A DNA stretch of 12,324 nt from an uncultured Eubacteriales bacterium (GTDB lineage Bacteria > Bacillota > Clostridia > Christensenellales > UBA1242): assembly GCA_949096025.1 (NCBI GenBank), contig CARXKP010000012.1, positions 1-12,324 of the forward strand, given 5' to 3'. Of this stretch, positions 1 through 7,852 are shown piece by piece. The translations under genes were made by a program, and so were the position numbers. Every line of letters begins with the position of its first letter. Within the stretch, counting starts at the first letter, position 1. The notes beneath the pieces are model-generated. The model made no database searches. It saw only the letters and a program-made list of their open reading frames with translations, and was not told the origin of the DNA.

Positions 1-192
1 TTTAATCTTTTCAGTAACCTGATTATTATGAAACAAATCTCCACAAATCAATATAACATCATATTCTTCAGCCAACCTAAAAAATTGTCGTAGATTATAT
101 AAAATTTCATCTTTCATTAATGATGATTTATCTTTCGGAAGTTTATTTATCTTTATACCCAAATGAATATCCGCTGTATGTAAAATTTTCAT
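1..192 (-). CDS. SbcD/YhaO-type metallophosphoesterase, N-terminal part
   Basis: The first 64 codons are in the window and the gene runs off the left edge. The protein begins MKILHTADIHLG, the motif I signature (D8, H10) of calcineurin-like phosphoesterases of the SbcD/Mre11/YhaO group. Motif II follows as GDLFH (G51, D52, H55). These residues bind the two catalytic metal ions in the family. Family members are manganese-dependent nucleases that usually work with an SbcC-type ATPase in DNA end processing, so a partner gene may lie to the left. The start is well supported: AGGAG (198-202) is 5 nt upstream of the ATG, and a good promoter lies just before it. The exact subfamily (SbcD or YhaO) cannot be decided from 64 residues. 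Confidence 0.85.
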   Translation of the reverse strand, partial: MKILHTADIHLGIKINKLPKDKSSLMKDEILYNLRQFFRLAEEYDVILICGDLFHNNQVTEKIK

Positions 193-210
193 TATGACTC
201 CTACGATTTA

Positions 211-239
211 ATTATAATTAAATATAAAAAGAAAATCAA
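211..239 (-). promoter_or_regulatory. Sigma-70-type promoter for the metallophosphoesterase gene
   Basis: On the minus strand, TTGATT (234-239) and a perfect TATAAT (211-216) are separated by 17 bp. The expected transcription start is near 204, so the SD at 198-202 would lie almost at the 5' end of the mRNA. The promoter lies just after the terminator of the preceding gene, so the phosphoesterase gene looks independently transcribed. Confidence 0.7.
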
Positions 240-240
240 G

Positions 241-271
241 AAAAAAAGAAGGCAATTATGCCTTCTTTTTT
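241..271 (-). terminator. Rho-independent terminator of the DUF4097-like gene
   Basis: The stem is GAAGGCA (248-254) with TGCCTTC (259-265) and a 4-nt loop. It is followed on the minus strand by seven T residues (241-247). Further A/T pairs can extend the stem on both sides. The stop codon (270-272) touches the hairpin. The flanks are symmetric, so it could also act on plus-strand transcripts. Confidence 0.85.
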
Positions 272-1685
272 AAAGCCAACCTAATGAAACTGTCTTATTA
301 GATACTACTTTAAATACCTCTCCTCCACCACTAATCTTAAGTGGTAAAGTAAAATCAGAATCATATCCACTAACATAAACATCCACGCTATCTCTTGCTT
401 CTCCACTAGTCCAATATACTTCAAGAGTACATTTCAATCCAGAGTTTGCTTTTACATCAATATAACCATTATCAGTTTCAAGCACAATACCCCCTTGAGG
501 TAATGCCTCTCTATTATATTCTAATTCAACTTTTCCAGAGCCCGTTTTAATATTTACTATTGGTTTAGTAGAAGTATCTTGAGAAGTTTTAACATTTACA
601 TCTCCTGAAGTTGTTTCTACAAAAGCCATACCTGACAATTTATCTACATTAATATTTGTAGAGTAGCCTCTCAAGTATACTTGAGATTTGGATGTAACTT
701 CACCAATCCATATTTTTGCTTTATTAGCATTTGGAATACTTACATAACCATCGACTTTACCAATGTTAATCTCTGCTTTACCCATATCATAAATCATTTT
801 ATTAGAAGTTATTGCACCCTGAAAAGATTCAACATCAAGATGACCATTATTAATAGATAAATCAACACTATTAGCTTTTATATACTTTGTTTCAAAATCA
901 GAATTATCCAAATCTAGAACTGCAGTATCAACATCAACCGCCGTCATTTCAATATCAGCCTGGGATGCGTGTAAATCAAGTTCACCAATTTTTACACTTC
1001 CCCTAATATCAACACTACCTTTGGTTGTTTTTACAAACAATCTGTCGATTTTTTTATTATAATTTAAGATTACTAAATCACCTTTAACAGTCTTAACATT
1101 AAGTTCTTTTATAGATAACTCAGGGTTATGTGCCAAATCTTCTTGGCTAAGAACATTCTTCCCTACGTAAACATCTCCATTTGTGTTATTAATGTCAATA
1201 ATTGTATTTTCTAAACTTTGCGCTCTTGCACGAGAAACATTTATCGTAATATTAATATCTTTTTTAAAGAACAAAAATCCCTCAGGTTCACGAACCTTGA
1301 TGTTAATTTCCTTATAAGAATTATCGGCAAAAGTAATATCATAAGTAAAATCTGTATTTTGATCTTCTCTTGAAAAACCTGAGCATCTATTTTCTATAGT
1401 AACAACACCCGCATCTATATTATTTCTTTCAATAAATACATTTGCATAATTACAATCAATAGTAACTTTATCAATATAATAGAAATCATATTTTATAGTA
1501 TGATTATCATATTGAATTTCTTGAACATTAACCTCGTCATTATACATAAAATATTTAAATCCTAGAATGCCTTTAAATGGTGAAAAAAACATAACAGTAA
1601 CTATGATGAAAAATGCAGCGATAATTGCAGTCAATAAGATTACTAAGTAGGTTGCAAAACCTTTTTTAACATTTCCTTTTGCCAT
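270..1685 (-). CDS. Membrane-anchored DUF4097-like beta-repeat protein
   Basis: This 471-residue protein has a short basic N-terminus (MAKGNVKKGF), one hydrophobic segment at about residues 11-34, and a long polar remainder. The arrangement fits a signal anchor with the bulk outside the cell. The ectodomain is rich in short beta-strand repeats of the form x-G-x-V-x-V, such as NTNGDVYV, TTKGSVDI, TSGDVNV, GSGKVELEY and TDNGYIDV. This spacing is typical of DUF4097/LiaG-type putative beta-helix domains. No LPXTG sorting signal, catalytic motif or second membrane segment is visible. Function is unknown; related proteins are often linked to the envelope or to stress responses, but nothing here shows that. 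The start is firm: AGGAGG (1690-1695) is 4 nt before the ATG. It has its own promoter and terminator, so it appears to be monocistronic. Confidence 0.75.
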   Translation of the reverse strand: MAKGNVKKGFATYLVILLTAIIAAFFIIVTVMFFSPFKGILGFKYFMYNDEVNVQEIQYDNHTIKYDFYYIDKVTIDCNYANVFIERNNIDAGVVTIENRCSGFSREDQNTDFTYDITFADNSYKEINIKVREPEGFLFFKKDINITINVSRARAQSLENTIIDINNTNGDVYVGKNVLSQEDLAHNPELSIKELNVKTVKGDLVILNYNKKIDRLFVKTTKGSVDIRGSVKIGELDLHASQADIEMTAVDVDTAVLDLDNSDFETKYIKANSVDLSINNGHLDVESFQGAITSNKMIYDMGKAEINIGKVDGYVSIPNANKAKIWIGEVTSKSQVYLRGYSTNINVDKLSGMAFVETTSGDVNVKTSQDTSTKPIVNIKTGSGKVELEYNREALPQGGIVLETDNGYIDVKANSGLKCTLEVYWTSGEARDSVDVYVSGYDSDFTLPLKISGGGEVFKVVSNKTVSLGWL

Positions 1686-1740
1686 TTCCCCTCCTCTTTT
1701 TGTTGCATTTATTTTTTGTAAATAATCACTTTCTATTTAT

Positions 1741-1769
1741 ATTGTAACACATTTATATTCAAAAAACAA
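1741..1769 (-). promoter_or_regulatory. Promoter of the DUF4097-like gene
   Basis: On the minus strand, TTGTTT (1764-1769) and TACAAT (1741-1746) are separated by 17 bp. A TGn extended -10 element precedes the TACAAT. The predicted leader is about 48 nt, the longest of any promoter in this window. Confidence 0.55.
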
Positions 1770-1847
1770 TCATTATTTATGAAATTTATTAAGAAACATA
1801 AAGTATTGTTTATTCATCAAACAGATGATTAATATAAGTTAAATTTA

Positions 1848-3665
1848 TTAATCAAGAATTGCTTTTATTCTTCTAATACCACTAGAAGAAGATTCTTCTT
1901 TTATTATTTTAAAGTGATGAAGGTTACTTGTATTTTCTGCGTGTGGCCCCCCACAAATTTCTTTGCTAATTTCACCTATTGTATAAACTTTCACTTCTTG
2001 TCCATATTTGTTTCCAAATATACCTTCAGCACCACTCTTTTTAGCCTCTTCAAGATTTAAAATTTCACAAGTCACAGGTATAGCTTTTGAAATTGCATCG
2101 TTAACAAAATATTCAATTTCATCAAGTTCTTCTTTAGTCATCTTATGATCAAGATTAAAATCAAAACGTAATCTTTCAGGTGTTATATTAGATCCCCTTT
2201 GTTTAACTTCTTTTCCATACTTATTTTGTAATGCCGCAAGAAGCAAATGGGTTGCAGTATGGAGGTACGCACTTTGTTTTGAACTATCAGCAAGACCTCC
2301 TTTGAATTGCCCTGCAGCGGCTTGTCTTGACTTTTCTTGATGTTCTTTGTATTTTTCTTCAAACTCTTTCTCATCAACACTATATCCCCGCTCCTCTGCA
2401 AGTTCTTTAGTTAGTTCAAAAGGGAATCCAAAAGTGTCATAAAGCCTAAATACTGCTTTTCCACTAATCTTATTTTCAACAGTTTCTCCCTTTTGAAGAG
2501 CAAACTGTTTATGCTTTTCTATTCCTAATATTACTTTTTCAAACTCTTTATGCCCTTCTTCAATAGCCTTAGAGAATTTATCAACTTCCTTTAAAAGTTC
2601 ATCCTTGATAAAATTTCTTTTAGAAGCAATATCATCATAATATTTACCATATTTGTCAACATATAAATCTGCAATATTAGCAAACAGACTACTATCAAGA
2701 CCAATATATCTTGCACAGTTAATTGCTCTTCTTATAAATCTTCTTAAAATATATCCTTGACCAACATTTGAAGGAACAATTCCTCTAATATCTCCTAAAA
2801 TAAATACACTTGAACGAATGTGGTCAGTAATAATTCTATAATATCTTGTTGCCTTTTCACTTTCTTTATAACCAGCTTTTGCGTGGTCATTAATAAAATC
2901 AATGACCTGTTTTAAACAACCTGTATCATACACACTTTTAGCATTGTTTAAAATAGCAACTGTTCTTTCTAGTCCCATTCCAGTATCAATATTTGGTCTT
3001 TCAAGTTTTTGAGCTTGCTCTCCAACCCCTTTTACATTATATTGCATAAATACATCATTCCAAATTTCAACATATTTACCGCAATCACAAGCTGGAGAAC
3101 ATTCTTCACAACACTTTGGCTTTCCTGTGTCAAGAAACATCTCACTATCTGGTCCACAAGGTCCTACACCACCACCAAGAGCCCACCAATTATCTTCTTT
3201 ACCCAAAAAGAATACTTGGTTTATTCCACAATTTTTCCAAGCATTATAGGTTTCATCATCTCGAGGTGCTGTTTCATCTCCAGCAAATACTGTTGTTGCA
3301 AGATTTTCTTTTTTAAGTCCAAGATAATCAGGGCTTGTTAAAAATTCATAAGAAAGTTTTATCATTTCCTCTTTAGGACATTTGCCCAAAAACCAATTAC
3401 CAAGCATCTCAAAACAAGTTAAATGCCAGTCATCTCCTACCGAATCAATATCATTAGTCCTTATACATCTTTGTACATCAAATATTTTATTTCCACTTGG
3501 ATGTGGTTCACCTAAAAGATATGGGACAAGAGGATGCATTCCAGCAGTTGTAAATAAAACTGTTGGGTCATTTTCTGGAATAATTGAATATCCATCTATT
3601 TTTTTAAAACCGTGTTCAGTATAAAATTTACTCCATAATTCTTTCAAATTTTCATCAGTTATCAT
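1848..3665 (-). CDS. alaS: Alanyl-tRNA synthetase, short form lacking the C-terminal domain
   Basis: AlaRS charges tRNA(Ala) with alanine in the cytoplasm. The catalytic core is complete: NDPTVLFTTAGM (32-43), the motif 2 region from CIRTNDIDSVGDDWH to FEMLGNWFLG (67-94), and motif 3 around GMGLERTVAIL (229-239). The editing domain keeps its zinc ligands HTATH (H469, H473) and CGGPH (C571, H575). The protein stops about 30 residues later at 605 aa. Usual bacterial AlaRS is about 870-880 aa, so the DHHA1/C-Ala domain is absent. The stop is clean and no continuation was seen, so this looks like the known short AlaRS type rather than a recent truncation. A cysteine-rich insert lies at 185-195. 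I chose ATG at 3663-3665 because GGAG (3672-3675) is 6 nt upstream. A start at 3677 would add four residues, but its codon overlaps that SD. Whether the genome has a second alaS is unknown. Confidence 0.93.
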   Translation of the reverse strand: MITDENLKELWSKFYTEHGFKKIDGYSIIPENDPTVLFTTAGMHPLVPYLLGEPHPSGNKIFDVQRCIRTNDIDSVGDDWHLTCFEMLGNWFLGKCPKEEMIKLSYEFLTSPDYLGLKKENLATTVFAGDETAPRDDETYNAWKNCGINQVFFLGKEDNWWALGGGVGPCGPDSEMFLDTGKPKCCEECSPACDCGKYVEIWNDVFMQYNVKGVGEQAQKLERPNIDTGMGLERTVAILNNAKSVYDTGCLKQVIDFINDHAKAGYKESEKATRYYRIITDHIRSSVFILGDIRGIVPSNVGQGYILRRFIRRAINCARYIGLDSSLFANIADLYVDKYGKYYDDIASKRNFIKDELLKEVDKFSKAIEEGHKEFEKVILGIEKHKQFALQKGETVENKISGKAVFRLYDTFGFPFELTKELAEERGYSVDEKEFEEKYKEHQEKSRQAAAGQFKGGLADSSKQSAYLHTATHLLLAALQNKYGKEVKQRGSNITPERLRFDFNLDHKMTKEELDEIEYFVNDAISKAIPVTCEILNLEEAKKSGAEGIFGNKYGQEVKVYTIGEISKEICGGPHAENTSNLHHFKIIKEESSSSGIRRIKAILD

Positions 3666-3685
3666 AATTTTCTCCATTTAGTTAA

Positions 3686-3714
3686 ATTTTAGCATATCAC
3701 ATAATAAAAATCAA
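3686..3714 (-). promoter_or_regulatory. Promoter of alaS
   Basis: On the minus strand, TTGATT (3709-3714), a 17-bp spacer and TAAAAT (3686-3691) are present, with a TGc extended -10. The predicted start near 3679 leaves a leader of about 14 nt before ATG 3665. This leaves no room for a T-box leader, which often controls aminoacyl-tRNA synthetase genes in Bacillota. It also argues against the upstream in-frame ATG at 3677. Confidence 0.65.
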
Positions 3715-3733
3715 TAAAAAACAATTTATATTT

Positions 3734-4468
3734 CTAATAAATCGTTTCTTTTAAATACAATCCATAAGAAGGCATTGTTTGTCCTGCATTAGAACGGCTT
3801 CCTTTTAATACAGCCTTATTTATATCATTAAGAGTAATTTTCCCTAACGTATAATCTACTAAAGTACCAACTATAATTCTAACCATATTATATAAAAATC
3901 CACTCCCTACAACATTGATAAATATAAAATCTTCTTTTCTATCAATATTAATTTCGTAAATTGTTCTTGTAAAGTCGCTAACACAAGTATTAGCAGAACA
4001 CAATCCTCTAAAATCGTGCGTTCCCACTATTAAATTTGCCGCTTCTTTCATTTTATTAATATCAAGAGACTTTTTTACCCAAGCTGCTCTATTTGATAAA
4101 AAAACATTTTTTATAGAATTGTTATAAATTTTATATTGATAACTTTTCTTTTTTATTGAAAAACGTGCGTGAAATTCACTATCAACTTCAACAGCAGATT
4201 TTATAGCAATGTCCGCAGGCAAAGCATTATTTAACACATCAGCAAGTTTTGAAATTGGCACAGGTGCTTTTAAATCAAAATGTGCAGACTGATTGAATGC
4301 GTGAACACCAGCATCTGTTCTACCGCTCCCAAAAATTTCAACTTTTTCTCCAATACTTCTAAATATCGCTTCTTCTATTTCTCCCTGTATAGTCCTTTTA
4401 TTTGGTTGTCTTTGCCAACCTGAATAAGCAGTTCCATCATATTCAATAATTAATAAAATTCGTTTCAT
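3734..4468 (-). CDS. truA: tRNA pseudouridine(38-40) synthase TruA
   Basis: TruA converts uridines 38-40 of the anticodon stem-loop to pseudouridine in several tRNAs. At 244 aa it is full length for the family. It starts with the typical MKRILLIIEYDGTAYSGWQ and carries the catalytic motif GSGRTDAGVHA, with D52 as the nucleophilic aspartate. The conserved tyrosine region KKKSYQYKIYN (107-117), GTHDFRGLCSA and the C-terminal AGQTMPSYGLYL also match the family. The stop codon is TAG. There is no good SD: only AGG adjoining the ATG. A strong promoter ends 6 nt before the start, so the mRNA may be nearly leaderless. alaS lies 68 nt downstream on the same strand with its own promoter and no clear terminator between, so read-through is possible. 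Confidence 0.95.
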   Translation of the reverse strand: MKRILLIIEYDGTAYSGWQRQPNKRTIQGEIEEAIFRSIGEKVEIFGSGRTDAGVHAFNQSAHFDLKAPVPISKLADVLNNALPADIAIKSAVEVDSEFHARFSIKKKSYQYKIYNNSIKNVFLSNRAAWVKKSLDINKMKEAANLIVGTHDFRGLCSANTCVSDFTRTIYEINIDRKEDFIFINVVGSGFLYNMVRIIVGTLVDYTLGKITLNDINKAVLKGSRSNAGQTMPSYGLYLKETIY

Positions 4469-4474
4469 ACCTAT

Positions 4475-4502
4475 ATTTTATTAAAAGAATGAAAAAAGTC
4501 AA
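4475..4502 (-). promoter_or_regulatory. Promoter of truA, divergent from the nifJ promoter
   Basis: On the minus strand, TTGACT (4497-4502) and TAAAAT (4475-4480) are separated by 16 bp. Transcription would start about 7 nt downstream, at or beside the A of the truA ATG (4468). The -35 box lies inside the left arm of a 10-bp inverted repeat shared with the nifJ promoter. Confidence 0.6.
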
Positions 4503-4557
4503 ATAATTTGTATAAATAATTTTTTTATGTAACTATAATAAATAAATATTATTTGAC
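4498..4557. repeat. Perfect 10-bp inverted repeat linking two divergent -35 boxes
   Basis: GTCAAATAAT (4498-4507) and its exact reverse complement ATTATTTGAC (4548-4557) are separated by 40 bp. Each arm contains most of a -35 element, for truA on the left and nifJ on the right. The 9-bp direct repeat AAATAATTT (4501-4509 and 4514-4522) overlaps the left arm. The arms could be regulator half-sites or simply two similar A/T-rich -35 regions. Confidence 0.5.
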
Positions 4558-4581
4558 ACAAGTTTAATAAAAAGTTATACT
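4553..4581 (+). promoter_or_regulatory. Promoter and SD of nifJ
   Basis: A consensus TTGACA (4553-4558), a 17-bp spacer and TATACT (4576-4581) form a near-optimal promoter. The start is expected near 4588, directly before the SD AGGAG (4589-4593), which is 5 nt from the ATG at 4599. The leader would be only about 11 nt. High constitutive expression fits a central fermentation enzyme. Confidence 0.75.
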
Positions 4582-4598
4582 TTTAGGTAGGAGAAAAT

Positions 4599-7500
4599 AT
4601 GAAAACAATTATAACTGATGCTTCTACTGCTGTCGGCAGTGTTGCTTATAAATTATCTCAGATTATTCCAATCTATCCAATTACACCTTCAAGTCCAATG
4701 GCTGAATGCGCTTCATCGTTATGTAGTAAAGGCGTTAAAAACATCCTAGGTGAAGATGTTAAAATGATTGAAATGCAATCAGAAGCTGGAGTAGCTGGAG
4801 TTTTACACGGTGCTCTTTCTTCTCATTCTCTATCAAGTACTTTTACATCTAGCCAAGGCTTGCTATTAATGATACCTAATATGTTTAAACTTGCAGGAGA
4901 ATGTCTACCTGCAGTTATTCACGTTGCATCCAGAGCTGTTGCAAGTCACGCCTTATCAATATTTTGTGACCATTCTGATATTATGTCTGTCAGAAGTACA
5001 GGTTGTATTATGCTTGGCTCCTTTTCTGTACAAGAAGCAGCTTACCTTGCACCTGCTGCACATCTAATTGCATTAAAATGCTCTTTACCCGTTTTGCACC
5101 ATTTTGATGGTTTTAGAACTAGTCACGAATATCAAAAAATTAAGGTCTTTGAAGATGAAGAATTAAAAAATATTTTAGAAAATTATCCTAAAAAATTTAT
5201 TAACTCTTACCAAGATAAACAATATGGTACCGCACAAAATCCAGATGTATTCTTTCAAAATCGTGAAAGAAATACTGACTGTTACCAAAGTATTGAAAAA
5301 AATGTTTTGGAAGTTTTTGATATAATAAATAAGAAAACAAATTCAAACTTTAAACCATTTGAATATGTTGGAAATCCTAAAGCAGAAAATATAATAATTT
5401 CAATGGGATCTTCTTGCGAAACTATAGAAGAATATATAAAACAAAACAAAAATGAAAAAATTGGACTTGTAAAAATTCGTTTATTTAGGCCTTTTATCAA
5501 TCACTTATTTTTAGATATTTTACCAAAATCTATTAAAACAATTACTGTATTAGATAGAACAAAGGAAAATGGAGCAAAACCTCCTCTATATCTTGATGTT
5601 GTTTCTGCTATAAATTCGAGCAAAAAAGATATAAAGATTCTTAGTGGAAGATATGGCTTGGGTGGTAAAGATTTTACTCCATCGTGTGTCAATGCAGTTT
5701 ACAAAAATATGCAACTAATCACTTCAAAAGATGATTTTACAGTAGGTATTGATGACGATATGTTTAATTCCTCTCTCCCACTTACCAAATCTCCTTATAG
5801 CGATAATTGCTTTGCAATAAAAATATTTGGATTAGGTTCTGACGGCTCAGTTTCAGCTAGTAAATCTACAATCAAAATTTTGGGCGAAAATTATGATAAA
5901 TATGTACAGGGATATTTTGAATATGATTCAAAAAAATCAGGAAGTCTTACTATCTCACACTTGAGATTATCTGATAATCCAATAAAAAGTGAATATCTTG
6001 TTAGTGATGTTAATTTAATTTCAATAAACAACTACTCTTTTGTAACAAGATATAATTGTCTTGATGGACTTAAAGAAAATGGCAGTGTTTTAATCAATAC
6101 AATCTTTAACAGAAATGAAATTGGACGAATTTTACCCAAGAAATATGTCGAAAAAATAAAAGAAACTCATTCTAAGTTATTTGTAATAGATGGGCAAAAA
6201 CTTGCAAGAGAAAATGGACTAGGAAGTAAAATTAATATCATTATGCAAGCAGCACTTTTCAAATGCACAAATCTTCTTAGCACTGAAGATATCATTAAAA
6301 ACATTTCTAAATCTATCGAACAAACATTTGCTATAAAAGGCAAAGATGTTGTTGAAAAAAATATCATAGCAATGAAAATCGCTTTATCATCAGTAGAAGA
6401 AGTAGATGTATCTTCTCTTGAAGGAAAAGAGTATATCGAAACCTCCAAAGAAATTAATGATAAATTTTATAATGATATAATGCTTCCTATTAAAAATCTG
6501 AAAGGAAACGATATTAAAGTATCAAAATTTGAAGCAGATGGTTCTACTCCTCTTTCTACAAGTAAATATGAAAAGCGAGGTATTGCATCAAAACTTCCAA
6601 ATTGGATTAAAGAAAATTGTATTCAATGCGGACAATGTGTAATAGCCTGCCCGCATTCTGCATTAAAAGCTTTACTTATTGATGCAAATACTCCAAAAGA
6701 AGATTTTGTGAAAGCAATCGGACTTAATGATAAACTTTACAAAATCTTACTCTCGCCTGATGATTGTACTGGTTGCGGAGTATGTGCAAAAACTTGTCCA
6801 GCAATAAAAAAAGCTCTTGAAATGGTCGATACTGAAGAAGTTTATAATAAAAAAGTATATGAATATAAGGAAGAAATTCAGTTGAAACAAGAAAAACAGA
6901 CTTTGTTTTCTGAAAGTATGACAAAAGGGCTTCAATTTAAAAATAGTTTATTTGAATTTTCTGGTGCTTGTGCAGGCTGTGGCGAAACTTCTTACATTAA
7001 AATATTAACTATGCTTAATGGAAGTAATATGATGATAGCAAATGCAACGGGTTGCTCATCTATATATGGCGGAACTTTCGGTGCTTGTCCCTATGGAACA
7101 GATGAAAATGGTGGAATTTTCTGGGCAAACAGTTTATTTGAAGACAATGCTGAATTTGGCCTTGGTATTAAACTTGGAAGTCAGTATAATACTAATAAAG
7201 ATAAAAAAATATGGATTATTGGAGGCGACGGTTGGGCTAATGATATTGGCTATGGAGGTCTAGACCACGTTCTTGCAAGTGGTGAAGATGTAAACATATT
7301 GGTACTAGACAATCAAAGTTACTCTAATACAGGCGGTCAAGCAAGTAAAGCCACTCCAACAGGAGCTAGCGTTAAATTTGCAGATAGTGGAAAATCTGTA
7401 TTCAAAAAGAATCTTGGGCTTATAGCACTTTCATATAAAGATGTTTTTGTAGGACAAATCGCACTTGGCGGGAATATGAATCACGCAATAAAAACACTCA

Positions 7501-7826
7501 AAGAAGCACAAGATTATAAAGGAGTAAGCATTGTTATTGCTTACTCCCCTTGCGTAAACCAAGGATTTGATTTATCTAATATGATGTCTGAAACTAAGCA
7601 AGCAGTTGACTGCGGATTTTGGCCATTGTATAAATACAATCCTATGGATAACAACTTAGAATTAAGTAGTCAAATGAATAGCGAAGAATATTTAGACTTT
7701 TTAAAGAGAGAAAGAAGATTTCAAATAACAATAGAAAAAGGAAAAGATTACTTGTTAGAAAAACAAAAATTACAAGCAGAAACTGACTATGAATCACTCA
7801 TAAAAAAGTCAAAAACGGAATACTAA
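4599..7826 (+). CDS. nifJ: Pyruvate:ferredoxin (flavodoxin) oxidoreductase, single chain
   Basis: PFOR oxidises pyruvate with CoA to acetyl-CoA and CO2 and passes electrons to ferredoxin in the cytoplasm of anaerobes. Domains in order: pyruvate-binding alpha region with YPITPSSPM (26-34; T29, E62 and R112 match conserved active-site residues); the CoA-side domain with GTAQNPDVFFQ and VLDRTKE; gamma domain beginning IFGLGSDGSV; EKR region KYEKRGIASKLPNW; a two-cluster ferredoxin domain (C674-x2-C677-x2-C680-x3-C684 and C723-x2-C726-x2-C729-x3-C733); and the thiamine diphosphate domain with GDGW (877-879 region) and YSNTGG (N910). C791, C794, C819 and C985 fit the ligands of the proximal 4Fe-4S cluster. 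At 1075 aa it is about 100 residues shorter than many family members (about 1170), but no motif is missing. It is transcribed alone from a strong promoter to a strong terminator. Confidence 0.97.
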   Translation: MKTIITDASTAVGSVAYKLSQIIPIYPITPSSPMAECASSLCSKGVKNILGEDVKMIEMQSEAGVAGVLHGALSSHSLSSTFTSSQGLLLMIPNMFKLAGECLPAVIHVASRAVASHALSIFCDHSDIMSVRSTGCIMLGSFSVQEAAYLAPAAHLIALKCSLPVLHHFDGFRTSHEYQKIKVFEDEELKNILENYPKKFINSYQDKQYGTAQNPDVFFQNRERNTDCYQSIEKNVLEVFDIINKKTNSNFKPFEYVGNPKAENIIISMGSSCETIEEYIKQNKNEKIGLVKIRLFRPFINHLFLDILPKSIKTITVLDRTKENGAKPPLYLDVVSAINSSKKDIKILSGRYGLGGKDFTPSCVNAVYKNMQLITSKDDFTVGIDDDMFNSSLPLTKSPYSDNCFAIKIFGLGSDGSVSASKSTIKILGENYDKYVQGYFEYDSKKSGSLTISHLRLSDNPIKSEYLVSDVNLISINNYSFVTRYNCLDGLKENGSVLINTIFNRNEIGRILPKKYVEKIKETHSKLFVIDGQKLARENGLGSKINIIMQAALFKCTNLLSTEDIIKNISKSIEQTFAIKGKDVVEKNIIAMKIALSSVEEVDVSSLEGKEYIETSKEINDKFYNDIMLPIKNLKGNDIKVSKFEADGSTPLSTSKYEKRGIASKLPNWIKENCIQCGQCVIACPHSALKALLIDANTPKEDFVKAIGLNDKLYKILLSPDDCTGCGVCAKTCPAIKKALEMVDTEEVYNKKVYEYKEEIQLKQEKQTLFSESMTKGLQFKNSLFEFSGACAGCGETSYIKILTMLNGSNMMIANATGCSSIYGGTFGACPYGTDENGGIFWANSLFEDNAEFGLGIKLGSQYNTNKDKKIWIIGGDGWANDIGYGGLDHVLASGEDVNILVLDNQSYSNTGGQASKATPTGASVKFADSGKSVFKKNLGLIALSYKDVFVGQIALGGNMNHAIKTLKEAQDYKGVSIVIAYSPCVNQGFDLSNMMSETKQAVDCGFWPLYKYNPMDNNLELSSQMNSEEYLDFLKRERRFQITIEKGKDYLLEKQKLQAETDYESLIKKSKTEY

Positions 7827-7852
7827 AAAAAGAGGGTTTTACCCTCTTTTTT
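7825..7852. terminator. Bidirectional terminator between nifJ and the hydrolase gene
   Basis: The stem is GAGGGT (7832-7837) with ACCCTC (7841-7846) and a 3-nt loop. An A-run (7825-7831) lies on the left and a T-run (7847-7852) on the right, so the hairpin ends in U residues in both directions. The stop codons of the two convergent genes (7824-7826 and 7851-7853) both touch the structure, a very compact arrangement. Confidence 0.9.

Noticed and set aside
1775..1847. Possible terminator after alaS, including TCATC/GATGA near 1813-1829
   Set aside because: The stem is only 5 bp and has no T-run on the minus strand; a terminator could not be supported.
3009..3624. Open frames on the plus strand opposite alaS
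   Set aside because: They lie antisense within a clearly conserved gene, lack SD sites, and their translations show no family motif.
3666..3733. T-box or other riboswitch before alaS
   Set aside because: The gap is 68 nt and already holds a promoter that leaves only a short leader, so a T-box cannot fit.
5282..6935. Open frames on the minus strand opposite nifJ
   Set aside because: They overlap conserved PFOR motifs, and their hydrophobic translations are typical of antisense reading in AT-rich DNA.
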